7,532 bases of DNA from CAIOHW01 sp046317855 (GCA_046317855.1 JBKCVM010000065.1:1-7532), one strand, 5' to 3'. Counted from the first letter of the stretch, positions 1 to 6,157 are shown. Numbers and translations are program-made. The notes: generated by a model from the letters alone, not told the origin.

Positions 1-285
1 GACGAAGAGAACTCCTACCCAATGCTGATCTCAAGGCACTACCCAAACAACCAGCACGAACGTCACCCTTCAAAGCGCGCGGTGATTGCGGGACAGGGTG
101 AGTTGAAGGACCATTCATTTGATCCACTTTTTTCAATCAACCACACGTTTGCGATGCTCAGGGCCAACATTGCCCGGCTCGTGCGCAAAACTTGGGTAAC
201 GACAAAAAAAGCCCCCGTGCTTGAGCAAATGCTCTGGATCTACGCAGGTTTCCATAACTTCGAGCTCATTACTCAGGGATCATAG
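1..285 (+). CDS. Transposase, C-terminal part (5' end outside window)
   Basis: The frame is open from base 1 to the TAG at 283-285, giving 94 residues with no start needed inside the window, so the gene begins further left. The readable motifs are GQGELK (visible residues 31-36), DPLFSINHT (41-49), MLRANIARLVRKTW and TTKK. I recall this combination from the C-terminal catalytic part of DDE transposases of IS1-like elements; the family name is from memory and uncertain. The glutamate of GQGELK is a candidate third catalytic acidic residue (inference). The stop lies only 14 bases before the end of the repeated sequence, as expected for a compact IS. The last 39 codons recur in inverted orientation at 7414-7532, where the differences are mostly synonymous. 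Whether the full gene is intact cannot be seen. Confidence 0.72.
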   Translation, partial: DEENSYPMLISRHYPNNQHERHPSKRAVIAGQGELKDHSFDPLFSINHTFAMLRANIARLVRKTWVTTKKAPVLEQMLWIYAGFHNFELITQGS

Positions 286-299
286 GGGCTGGGGGCAGT
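167..299. repeat. Left copy of inverted repeat (IS right end)
   Basis: These 133 bases match the reverse complement of 7400-7532 with 6 mismatches (at 177, 198, 207, 246, 259 and 286), about 95% identity. The match stops at 299/7400, beyond which the flanks differ, so this is the inner IS boundary. Read into the element, the end begins ACTGCCCCCAGCC. The repeat probably extends leftward in full, because the window's right edge cuts off the other copy. Confidence 0.88.
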
Positions 300-1050
300 T
301 TAAGACAAAAGGTACGCGCTCAAGACGATTCTCTTCGGGTGTCCAGCGTACCCAAGAGCCGTGCGTACGCGGAAATCCAACGTTCATGTAGCCTGGGCAT
401 TCGTGCGGATCATGGCAGTGGCCCATGACCAGTGCGTTTGCTCCGCTGAGTTGGAGCCGCTTTTTTGCGTAGTCAAAGTAAATGGAGCGAAGCTCGTCTC
501 GCTTGGTTTTGGACCATGCATCCGGAAGTTCGGGCTGTCGATCCCTTGAGCCATTGCTCCAGACCTGGCCAATCCGATCGAGAACACTACCCGGTATGAC
601 TTCCACCAGAAACTGGCCCAACTTACCTCGAAAAAATTTACGAAGGCGCAGGTAGCCAGCGTCACGAGGGTCTGCAAGATCTCCATGCTCGACTCGAAGT
701 TTGTGTCCCACGAGCTCAATCTCGATGAAATCACCGTGCACTTGGGCTTTTGCGCAGTCTGAGTCGAGGTAGGACTGAGCAATCCAAAAGTCGTGGTTGC
801 CTTCAACATGATGAACCTGGACGCCACGGCGGAGCAGCGAACTCACTGCGCTAAAAAACGGTGCGTGTTTTTGTCTGAATATCGATTTGTTTCCGACATA
901 GACATCAAAGATGTCGCCTGCCAGTACGACATGGTCCTGCATGGAGGGCGCCGATGCCAGCCAGTCTAAGATGCGACGATAAAAAGGTTCGGAGGGATCC
1001 AGTAGGTGCAGGTCAGAAAGAACATGGACCCTGGGGCTTGGCATACTCAC
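280..1050 (-). CDS. LpxH-like metallophosphoesterase (UDP-2,3-diacylglucosamine diphosphatase-like)
   Basis: A 256-residue calcineurin-type phosphoesterase. The metal-binding motifs are in order: SDLH (D13, H15), GDIFD (D46), GNHDFW (N85, H86), EHGD (H122) and GHCHDP (H211, H213). The order and length fit the LpxH family, which removes UMP from UDP-2,3-diacylglucosamine in lipid A synthesis at the inner face of the cytoplasmic membrane. The GNHD form, rather than GNRD, resembles the LpxH variants of non-enteric bacteria, and another phosphoesterase role is possible. The start is GTG at 1050; an ATG two codons in (1042-1044) is an equal alternative, with GGGTGAG close before it. It lies 14 bases after the FlaG-like gene and is the last of four minus-strand genes. 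Its final codons (N)CPQPL-stop fall inside the IS repeat, so the native C-terminus was probably replaced by IS sequence. The catalytic motifs are untouched. Confidence 0.82.
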   Translation of the reverse strand: MSMPSPRVHVLSDLHLLDPSEPFYRRILDWLASAPSMQDHVVLAGDIFDVYVGNKSIFRQKHAPFFSAVSSLLRRGVQVHHVEGNHDFWIAQSYLDSDCAKAQVHGDFIEIELVGHKLRVEHGDLADPRDAGYLRLRKFFRGKLGQFLVEVIPGSVLDRIGQVWSNGSRDRQPELPDAWSKTKRDELRSIYFDYAKKRLQLSGANALVMGHCHDPHECPGYMNVGFPRTHGSWVRWTPEENRLERVPFVLNCPQPL

Positions 1051-1064
1051 CCGGTGTCTCGTGC

Positions 1065-1487
1065 TCAGTACTTTTGATCAAGGAGTTTCCCGCGACCGCG
1101 GGTGTCCTGGCCGCCCGCTTTGCGGAGTTTAACGAATTCACTGCCGGTGAAGCTTCGAATCACGTTTCCGTTGATATCGCTTAAAACCACTGAGAGTCCC
1201 GGTTGGGTAGGGCTCGAGGGTCTGAGTGACGCTTGAATGCCGTGATTTTGGGTGGCGGCATCGCGAGAAAATTCTTCAAGGGCAGCTTGCACCGCAAGTA
1301 ACTGCTCGGCCTCAGTGGGCTGAGTCGGAGGAGTGCCTGGGTCTGGGTGGGCATCCGAGTTTGAAGGATCTTTGCGCCCTGAGTGCCCGTCTGAACTGTA
1401 AGAATTCTGGCCATAGCCTTCGCCTTCACTCTGGGGCTTGAGCGAGGGAGTGAATCGAAAAATTTCTCTAAAAGAGTTCACCTTCAC
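1065..1487 (-). CDS. Small protein with FlaG-like C-terminal segment
   Basis: A 140-residue protein I cannot name with certainty. Residues 15-60 are Ser/Pro/Gly/Asp-rich and look disordered. Residues 58-80 form a likely helix. Residues 97-123, with VVLSDINGNVIRSF followed by an acidic and hydrophobic stretch, resemble the FlaG core, in which a strand, D-x-x-G-x-VIR and a short helix follow one another. FlaG proteins affect flagellar filament length and are often encoded near flagellins, and two flagellins lie 4-5 kb away on the other strand. The tail is basic. The start is a GTG at 1487 with no convincing ribosome binding site; a second GTG two codons in is possible. The gene sits 13 bases after the ferredoxin gene and 14 before the LpxH-like gene, so it is probably co-transcribed. 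Gene reality is likely; the FlaG link is weak. Confidence 0.6.
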   Translation of the reverse strand: MKVNSFREIFRFTPSLKPQSEGEGYGQNSYSSDGHSGRKDPSNSDAHPDPGTPPTQPTEAEQLLAVQAALEEFSRDAATQNHGIQASLRPSSPTQPGLSVVLSDINGNVIRSFTGSEFVKLRKAGGQDTRGRGKLLDQKY

Positions 1488-1500
1488 ATGTGAAGGGTCG

Positions 1501-1782
1501 TCATTTTTTTCCTGAACCTTGACCTTTTTTTGCCAAATCCTGCCCGGGCTCCTGCTCCTCCTGCTCGATTTCTGCCAAAAGTTTGGCGACCTCTTCGTTT
1601 TGTTCGACTTCGACAGGACGGATCACTGCAACCGGGCAGACGCGTGCGCAGACCCCGCAGCCATGGCAGGTATCCGCATCGATGACAAATTGCTCCACTC
1701 CAAAGTAGATGCTGCCGGTGGGGCAGACATCCACGCAGTCCTCGCATTTGGTGCATCCCAGGCCGATTTTGTGCGTGGCCAT
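1501..1782 (-). CDS. 2x[4Fe-4S] ferredoxin
   Basis: A 93-residue bacterial-type ferredoxin. Two full cluster motifs are visible: C10-x2-C13-x2-C16-x3-C20-P and C39-x2-C42-x2-C45-x3-C49-P. The pattern is the classic pseudo-twofold arrangement for two [4Fe-4S] clusters in a small cytoplasmic electron carrier. Unlike minimal ferredoxins of about 55-60 residues, it has an extra tail (about 57-93) that is rich in Glu and Gln and then Lys and Gly, with a probable short amphipathic helix. YfhL-type ferredoxins also carry C-terminal extensions, but I do not see enough to assign that subfamily. The ATG at 1780-1782 lies 11 bases after the stop of the HDOD-like gene, so translation may be coupled. The redox partner is not in the window. 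Confidence 0.88.
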   Translation of the reverse strand: MATHKIGLGCTKCEDCVDVCPTGSIYFGVEQFVIDADTCHGCGVCARVCPVAVIRPVEVEQNEEVAKLLAEIEQEEQEPGQDLAKKGQGSGKK

Positions 1783-1793
1783 TGTGGGTCAGC

Positions 1794-2855
1794 TCAACCT
1801 TTCTCGGCCTTGGATTCGCCGGCGATTTTTTTGAGCATTTCGAGGCTCAGATTGGCATTTCGGACAAATTTTTCTTGGTGGGGTTCGAGTTTGAACTTTC
1901 CGTCAGGATGAGCGGCCCCCGTGGCTGCAAGCGACCAAAGTCCGCCAAGGGTGGCAAGCGACTTGTTGCTCGAGGAGAGGTAGTACGGAGTGTTGTAATA
2001 AAAAATCGCTCGTTCGACTGGGCGTAGCATTTCGCTGAAGCTTGCCAGAAGAGACGAAATTTCAGCGTGGCGGATTGAAAACTTCTTAGCTTCAAAGGCC
2101 AGAGTGGCAGCGCGCTTTCCATGCGGGTGCTTTTCACAGTCTGCTATGAACTGGGCCCAAGATTTTTCTTTTTCTTCTTTAGGAAAAATCACATTCATGA
2201 CGGCCTTGCCGGCAGGAATCATGAGTGCGCCAGCAAACACGTAGCGGTCGTGTTCGATTCGCCCCATGTTTTGGGCAATGCGGTAAGCAATCTTGGCCAT
2301 CCGCATCCCCTCAGCGTAGGTTTCTTTTAAGTAATTTTTTTGATCCTGCGAAGCTTTGGCCCGACTGAGGAGACAGTTGATCCAGTCATAGATGAGCCCA
2401 CCATTGAAGGCCATGTCGACGTGCATCAATTTTTTGTCGAGGCAATAGTCCTGAGTGCCGATTGCAAAAGGGAGGAGATCGGGTGGGTTGAGATTGACGC
2501 CACCCCCTTGGGCCTTGCGCGGAAGTCCAGCCCCCAGTGTTCGAAACAAGGCCATGCCAACCGTGTAATTTCGGATCAGGTCCTTGCCCATGAGCCCCAA
2601 GATCCGATCCACGATCACGAGGGAGTGGTCGACATTTTCTGGTACCTCAGACCGCCAATCCTTCACCTTTTGCGCTAGAACGGTAAGCTGCATTAAAAAA
2701 TGGAGATAGGCCTGATTTTTTAAAAAGACAGGCAGGAGTTGGCGGACACGCATCTTCTCGTTGCCGCACGCCTTAAGGGTAGCCAGCGGGGTTTCGGTCG
2801 GAAGGGTGGGGAACACGAATTCCCTGAATACCCGGTTGATGACCTCGGTCTCCAT
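1794..2855 (-). CDS. HDOD-like domain protein with degenerate HD motif
   Basis: With a start at ATG 2853-2855 the product is 353 residues. An in-frame extension upstream to 2942 would overlap the divergent CBS gene, so I prefer the internal start; its ribosome binding site is weak. The middle and C-terminal parts follow the HDOD fold: helical residues 155-200, then YVFAGALMIPAGKAVM (205-220) where HDOD proteins usually have AGLLHDIGKL, then a helix with IRHAEISSLL (261-270) and RPVERAIFYYNTP (278-290), matching the usual H-aE-x-LL and AI-x-hH-x-P positions. The catalytic His-Asp pair is absent, so it is probably a non-enzymatic signalling or scaffold domain, as most HDOD proteins are thought to be. 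The N-terminal 150 residues, predicted helical, are unrecognised. It is the first gene of the minus-strand operon. The HDOD call is by pattern only. Confidence 0.7.
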   Translation of the reverse strand: METEVINRVFREFVFPTLPTETPLATLKACGNEKMRVRQLLPVFLKNQAYLHFLMQLTVLAQKVKDWRSEVPENVDHSLVIVDRILGLMGKDLIRNYTVGMALFRTLGAGLPRKAQGGGVNLNPPDLLPFAIGTQDYCLDKKLMHVDMAFNGGLIYDWINCLLSRAKASQDQKNYLKETYAEGMRMAKIAYRIAQNMGRIEHDRYVFAGALMIPAGKAVMNVIFPKEEKEKSWAQFIADCEKHPHGKRAATLAFEAKKFSIRHAEISSLLASFSEMLRPVERAIFYYNTPYYLSSSNKSLATLGGLWSLAATGAAHPDGKFKLEPHQEKFVRNANLSLEMLKKIAGESKAEKG

Positions 2856-2881
2856 TCTTTCAGGGTAAAGGAGGGTTGAAT

Positions 2882-2910
2882 TTGAAGTCAAATCACGAAC
2901 TCCGTATACT
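2882..2910 (+). promoter_or_regulatory. Sigma-70-type promoter for the CBS-STAS-meaB cluster
   Basis: TTGAAG at 2882-2887 and TATACT at 2905-2910 are separated by 17 bases, a near-consensus sigma-70 spacing. The predicted transcript start (about 2916-2918) falls almost on the ATG at 2919, which would make the first mRNA nearly leaderless. On the opposite strand TTGACT (2891-2886) overlaps the same box and could be the -35 for the HDOD-like operon, though its -10 (TACCCT) is poor. Confidence 0.5.
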
Positions 2911-2918
2911 CGTGAAAG

Positions 2919-3368
2919 ATGAAATCCGCCAAAAAGGCGCAAGCCGAGGAGCTGAACGAGTTTATGGGGACGCTGGCTAAGGACATCATGAGCACGAACC
3001 TGATTACCCTGACCGAGAGGGCTACGGTCGAGGAGGCGTTAAAGATCTTTATCAACGCTCGTGTGACGGGCGTTCCAATCGTGAATGATCAAAGTGGAAA
3101 GCTGGTGGGCGTGCTGTCTGAATTTGATATTATTCGACTGATTGGCGGTAAAAAGAAGCTTCAGCCTAAGCTATTCAATCAACCCATTCGTTACAGCAAA
3201 AAGGCAAAATCTATCCAGGCGACCACTCCGCTTGAGGAGATCATCAACCTATTTGTGGAATTCAAATACCGCAGGCTCCCAGTCGTAGACGAAGAGGAGC
3301 GTTTGGTGGGGGTGATCACCCGGCGTGACCTGATGCGGATCTTCTTCTATAGGTCAAAGCTGCCCTAA
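2919..3368 (+). CDS. CBS-pair (Bateman module) protein
   Basis: A 149-residue protein made almost entirely of two CBS domains. CBS1 spans about 23-76 (DIMSTNLITL, then VTGVPIVND, then GVLSEFDIIRLI) and CBS2 about 96-146 (YRRLPVVDEEERLVGVITRRDLMRIF). CBS pairs bind adenine nucleotides or similar ligands in the cleft between the domains and usually act as sensors for a partner protein. No catalytic or membrane domain is attached, so it is a stand-alone module whose partner is unknown. The neighbouring STAS-like protein and MeaB are candidates by proximity only. The ATG at 2919 is preferred by frame, but the predicted promoter leaves almost no 5' leader. ATG 2964 (residue 16, GAGGAG upstream) is an alternative that would keep both CBS domains. 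Confidence 0.88.
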   Translation: MKSAKKAQAEELNEFMGTLAKDIMSTNLITLTERATVEEALKIFINARVTGVPIVNDQSGKLVGVLSEFDIIRLIGGKKKLQPKLFNQPIRYSKKAKSIQATTPLEEIINLFVEFKYRRLPVVDEEERLVGVITRRDLMRIFFYRSKLP

Positions 3369-3385
3369 GGGGTGATCGGGAACCA

Positions 3386-4048
3386 ATGAAACTTGCTCTT
3401 GCTAGAGACGGCGTAGTCGACATCCTGACGGCAACTGGGCCCGTGGAGGCCCGGGATGCCCAGATTTTAAAAGTGGGGGTCACTAAACTGATTCGTGATG
3501 GTAAGAATCAAATTGCCTTTGAGCTCTTGGAAGGGACGATTCCTGCTGAGGTGATTCGGGAGCTTATTAGTCTAGATCAGCTGGCAAGGGAGCTTTCGGG
3601 CAGAGTAGTGGTCGTTTCACCGGATAAGAAGCTCCGGACTGAAGTGGAGACTTTTGCGCGCCCAGTGACTCTCGAGATTTTTGAGAGCCGCACGTTGGCA
3701 CTTCAGTTTTTTGAGAAGATCAACGAGGCGCCGCTTCCTCCGATTGCGGTGCCTTCAGCCGCAGCGCCTGCGGCTGCTCCTGCCCCCGCGGCTGCTCCTC
3801 AAGCGGAAGTTCAGGTTACCCGTGAGCAAATCCGGGAGCGTGAGCTGAAAGAAGTGGGAGAGTTGCGTAAAACCATATCGAGGCTTGAAGAGGAGAATAA
3901 AGCTCTGCTGGGGCAGCTACAGAGTTTAGTGATCGATCGGCGGGCGCCCCCCGATGAGCAGGCCTATCGGGACCGAGTGCGTGATCTTGAAGATAAGCTC
4001 GAAAAGCTCATGGAAGAAGTTGGGGCAGCTCAGGGGAAGGCAAAGTGA
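3386..4048 (+). CDS. STAS-like domain protein with Ala/Pro linker and coiled coil
   Basis: A 220-residue protein in three parts. Residues 1-110 alternate strands and helices in the order expected of a STAS domain (VDILTATGPVEARDAQIL, then GKNQIAFELLEG, then SGRVVVVSPD, then a final helix with ALQFF). Residues 115-140 form an Ala/Pro-rich linker. Residues 145-215 are a charged heptad-like coiled coil (SRLEEENKALLGQLQ, then RVRDLEDKLEKLMEEV). STAS domains act as anti-sigma-antagonist-like switches or protein docking modules. The usual phosphorylatable D-S/T motif is not clear here, so regulation by a kinase is uncertain. The gene starts 17 bases after the CBS gene and its TGA overlaps the GTG of meaB, indicating co-translation. 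A cytoplasmic scaffold or signalling role is inferred; the family call is by pattern. Confidence 0.65.
   Translation: MKLALARDGVVDILTATGPVEARDAQILKVGVTKLIRDGKNQIAFELLEGTIPAEVIRELISLDQLARELSGRVVVVSPDKKLRTEVETFARPVTLEIFESRTLALQFFEKINEAPLPPIAVPSAAAPAAAPAPAAAPQAEVQVTREQIRERELKEVGELRKTISRLEEENKALLGQLQSLVIDRRAPPDEQAYRDRVRDLEDKLEKLMEEVGAAQGKAK
3770..3799 (+). repeat. 12-base direct repeat in the Ala/Pro linker
   Basis: GCGGCTGCTCCT occurs at 3770-3781 and again at 3788-3799, with an 18-base period (six codons of Ala and Pro). It lies inside the linker of the STAS-like protein, where length changes by slippage would stay in frame and probably be tolerated. Confidence 0.7.
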
Positions 4049-4959
4049 GCTCTCTTGCCTCGCGCCTCTTGGCAGGCGAGAGATTGGCCCTCTCGCGAGT
4101 GATTTCAAAGCTTGAAAATCGCGATTCTGATTCACCAGAAATTCTGAAGGAGCTGTTTTCTAGCACTGGAAAAGCCAAAATTTGGGGAGTGACCGGTCCT
4201 CCGGGTGCGGGCAAATCGACGCTGGTTGATCAATTCATTAGATCTCTTCGATCTCAAAACCATACAGTGGCAGTGCTGGCGGTCGATCCCTCGAGTCCTT
4301 TTTCTGGTGGAGCGATCTTGGGAGATCGTATCCGGATGCAGGATCATATTTCGGACCCAAAAGTTTTTATTCGGTCTCTCGGAACGCGCGGCCGGCAAGG
4401 GGGGCTTTCGCAGGCCACTTTTGAATCGGTTCTGGCTCTGGATGCTGCAGGATATGACCATGTTTTGGTTGAGACTGCTGGGGTGGGCCAGACAGAGCTC
4501 GAGATTCTGGAGCTCGCTCATCAGGTTGTGGTGGTACTGGTGCCTGAAAGTGGGGACTCGATTCAGATGATGAAGGCTGGGCTCCTGGAGATTGCTGATC
4601 TTTTTGTGATCAACAAGATGGACCGTCCCGATGCTGATCGGCTTCAGCGCAACTTGGAGACAGTGTTGGATCTTTTGCCGGGTCGCAGACCGCAGGTGCT
4701 TAAAACTCAGGCAAACTCAGGTTCTGGAGTGGATGCGGTGGTTCAGGCTCTCTCTGTGCGTCAGGCGGAGAGTGCTCAGTGGATGAAGCAAAAGAATGAG
4801 CGCGCTATGAAGAGGGCTGTTTTTCAGATTCTCACAGAGCGGCTGCGTCAAAGCGTGGAGGGGGCCTTTTCGACGCGCTCGGGGCAGGAGTTGCTTGAGC
4901 TCATGACGCGTCGCGAAATTGATCTTTATTCTGCGGCTGACCAAATAGCGGGTGTTTGA
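4045..4959 (+). CDS. meaB: MeaB-type GTPase (methylmalonyl-CoA mutase chaperone, ArgK family)
   Basis: A 304-residue G3E/SIMIBI GTPase. Visible motifs are a Walker A, GPPGAGKST (51-59); a Mg/switch segment, AVDPSSPFSGGAILGDRIRM (79-98); RSLGTRGRQGGLS (110-122); ETAGVGQTE (143-151), the Walker B/switch II region; and NKMD (190-193), which sets guanine specificity. This order and length are characteristic of MeaB, which protects and reloads adenosylcobalamin-dependent methylmalonyl-CoA mutase. No mutase gene is in the window, so the partner must be elsewhere or differ. The start is GTG 4045, whose last two bases and the following base form part of the TGA of the STAS-like gene (4-base overlap GTGA), with AGGGGAAGG just upstream as the ribosome binding site. 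No strong terminator follows; only a 5-bp inverted repeat (4951-4963) spans the stop. Confidence 0.92.
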   Translation: MSSLASRLLAGERLALSRVISKLENRDSDSPEILKELFSSTGKAKIWGVTGPPGAGKSTLVDQFIRSLRSQNHTVAVLAVDPSSPFSGGAILGDRIRMQDHISDPKVFIRSLGTRGRQGGLSQATFESVLALDAAGYDHVLVETAGVGQTELEILELAHQVVVVLVPESGDSIQMMKAGLLEIADLFVINKMDRPDADRLQRNLETVLDLLPGRRPQVLKTQANSGSGVDAVVQALSVRQAESAQWMKQKNERAMKRAVFQILTERLRQSVEGAFSTRSGQELLELMTRREIDLYSAADQIAGV

Positions 4960-4974
4960 CACCAAAGACTGACT

Positions 4975-5007
4975 AAAAAAGTACAAAAAAGACTAAAGCC
5001 ATAAAAA
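4975..5007 (+). other. Phased A-tracts (possible curved DNA or UP-like element)
   Basis: A-runs at 4975-4980, 4985-4990, 4995-4997 and 5003-5007 are spaced roughly 9-10 bases, close to one helical turn, between meaB and flagellin 1. Such phasing bends DNA and may aid promoter activity; the function here is inferred. Confidence 0.4.
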
Positions 5008-5021
5008 TGACTGACCGAAAG
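4994..5021 (+). promoter_or_regulatory. Possible sigma-28 promoter of flagellin 1 (weak)
   Basis: TAAAGCC at 4994-5000 and ACCGAAAG at 5014-5021 resemble TAAAGTTT-N11-GCCGATAA, with one base of extra spacing and only moderate -10 agreement. It sits 140-165 bases before the flagellin start. It is clearly poorer than the site found for flagellin 2. Confidence 0.3.
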
Positions 5022-5041
5022 AGTCTGTGAACAAGGGCTGA

Positions 5042-5085
5042 CCCGGAAACGGGAGGGCCCGGCAGGGGTACAGCACATTCCTGCC
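5042..5085 (+). promoter_or_regulatory. Two hairpins in flagellin 1 leader
   Basis: CCCG-GAAA-CGGG (5042-5053) is a GNRA-capped hairpin. GGCAGG at 5061-5066 can pair with CCTGCC at 5080-5085, extended by two G-T pairs. Both lie in the predicted leader of flagellin 1. A GGA triplet sits in the first loop region and another in the ribosome binding site (AGAGGAG), the pattern CsrA-type regulators use; no regulator gene is present here, so this is inference. Confidence 0.35.
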
Positions 5086-5159
5086 ATCACAATGAGATCT
5101 TTTTGGGCCGTGCCACGTGGGGTGGTGGGCTCTTGAGGGTCAGTTTTAGAGGAGTAGGT

Positions 5160-5993
5160 ATGGGTCTTCGTATTAATACTAACGTTCAGTCGCTGGCCGC
5201 TCAGCGAAATCTGTCGCAAAGCAATCGCATGCAACAGGGTTCGCTCGAAAAGCTTGCTTCTGGTACACGCATCGTTCGTTCTGCCGATGACGCTGCTGGT
5301 TTGGCAATCGCTGAAAAGATGAAAGCATCGATTCGGTCGATCCGCCAGGATACCCGCAACGCAAACGACGGGATCTCGATGATTCAGACGGCTGAAGGTG
5401 GATTGAGCGAAATCGGAAACATCTTGGTTCGTTTTCGCGAACTTTCGATTCAAGCAGCATCGGACACCATTGGTGACACTGAGCGCGGCTTCATCGATAA
5501 GGAAGTGTCTCAGCTCAAGAGCGAAATCGATCGTATTGCTCTTTCAACTGAGTTCAACGGCCGCAAGCTGTTGAATGGAGACGGCGACAAAATCGAAGTG
5601 CAGATCGGTCAGGGCAATCGCGCTGATACGGACCGGTTCGAGTTTGATCTGGCTTCGACCAATGCTTCAGCAGATCGCTTGGGCGTGAAAGATCTCACTG
5701 TGGCTGAAAAAGAATCAGCTCAGGCAAATCTTGACGTCATCGACAGCGCCCTTCAAACGTTGTCGAGCTCCCGTGCAAATTTGGGAGCCATGCAGAATCG
5801 CCTCCAGAGCGCAGTGAACCATCTGGGTGTTTATGAGGAAAACCTGTCTTCAGCTCGTAGCCGAATCTACGATGTCGACATGGCTTCTGAGAGCGCCGAG
5901 CTTGCTAAGAATAGCATTCTGACGCAATCCGGCACCTCGGTCCTCAGTCAAGCAAACCAGAACCCCATGATGGCCCTCAAGCTCATGGGATGA
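5160..5993 (+). CDS. fliC: Flagellin 1
   Basis: A 277-residue flagellin, the subunit of the flagellar filament exported by the flagellar type III system. The N-terminal D0/D1 helix begins MGLRINTNVQSLAAQRNL and continues with LEKLASGTRIVRSADDAAGLAIAE (about 30-53). GGLSEIGNILVRFRELSIQA follows. The C-terminal D1/D0 part has LGAMQNRLQ and the final SQANQNPMMALKL. The central region (about 145-200) is short, so the surface D2/D3 domains of long flagellins are missing. I chose ATG 5160 because it opens the conserved MGLRINTN start and has AGAGGAG in front; an in-frame ATG at 5103 would add 19 unrelated residues. It lies 200 bases after meaB and has its own terminator, so it is probably a separate unit. 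It is clearly homologous to, but diverged from, flagellin 2. Confidence 0.95.
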   Translation: MGLRINTNVQSLAAQRNLSQSNRMQQGSLEKLASGTRIVRSADDAAGLAIAEKMKASIRSIRQDTRNANDGISMIQTAEGGLSEIGNILVRFRELSIQAASDTIGDTERGFIDKEVSQLKSEIDRIALSTEFNGRKLLNGDGDKIEVQIGQGNRADTDRFEFDLASTNASADRLGVKDLTVAEKESAQANLDVIDSALQTLSSSRANLGAMQNRLQSAVNHLGVYEENLSSARSRIYDVDMASESAELAKNSILTQSGTSVLSQANQNPMMALKLMG

Positions 5994-5998
5994 TTCTC

Positions 5999-6056
5999 GG
6001 CGGATAGCCCTGTCATCAGGGCGCATACGAATCAGTATCCGCCATAAATATCCGCC
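5999..6056 (+). repeat. Nested inverted repeat with duplicated arm after flagellin 1
   Basis: GGCGGATA (5999-6006) can pair with TATCCGCC at 6036-6043 or with an identical copy at 6049-6056. An inner hairpin, GCCCT (6007-6011) with AGGGC (6018-6022), sits inside. It lies between the stop codon and the terminator and could form a stable or switching 3' mRNA structure. Confidence 0.55.
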
Positions 6057-6060
6057 AATG

Positions 6061-6104
6061 AGAGGGGGTGGGAGCGCTAAGTTCCCGCCCCCTCTGTCAT
6101 TTTC
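6061..6104 (+). terminator. Rho-independent terminator of flagellin 1
   Basis: A 13-bp stem pairs 6061-6073 with 6083-6095 (one G-T pair) around a 9-base loop. It is followed by GTCATTTTCTT, a modest T-rich tract. It ends the flagellin 1 transcript and separates it from flagellin 2. Confidence 0.8.
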
Positions 6105-6130
6105 TTGATTGTTAATTCTGATAAAAAAAC

Positions 6131-6157
6131 TCAAGCTTTGTGACGCGGTGCCGATGA
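6131..6157 (+). promoter_or_regulatory. Sigma-28 (FliA) promoter of flagellin 2
   Basis: TCAAGCTT at 6131-6138, exactly 11 bases, then GCCGATGA at 6150-6157. Against the flagellar sigma-28 consensus TAAAGTTT-N11-GCCGATAA this gives 6/8 and 7/8 matches at the exact spacing. The transcript would start near 6165, leaving a leader of about 290 bases before the flagellin 2 ATG. Confidence 0.68.

Noticed and set aside
384..827. 147-codon open frame on the minus strand inside the LpxH-like gene
   Set aside because: It overlaps a gene with all catalytic motifs present in the right frame; the alternative translation has no recognisable domain.
1089..1102. Hairpin CCCGC/GCGGG near the end of the FlaG-like gene
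   Set aside because: It lies inside the coding region in GC-rich sequence with no T-tract in the direction of transcription; probably incidental.
1519..2027. Plus-strand open frames across the ferredoxin and the HDOD-like 3' end
   Set aside because: They are antisense to genes with clear motifs and give Phe/Leu-rich or low-sense translations typical of shadow frames.
4951..4963. Terminator after meaB
   Set aside because: Only a 5-bp stem spanning the stop codon and followed by A-rich, not T-rich, sequence on the plus strand.
5103..5159. Longer flagellin 1 starting at ATG 5103
   Set aside because: The added 19 residues are not flagellin-like, and the ribosome binding site sits directly before ATG 5160.
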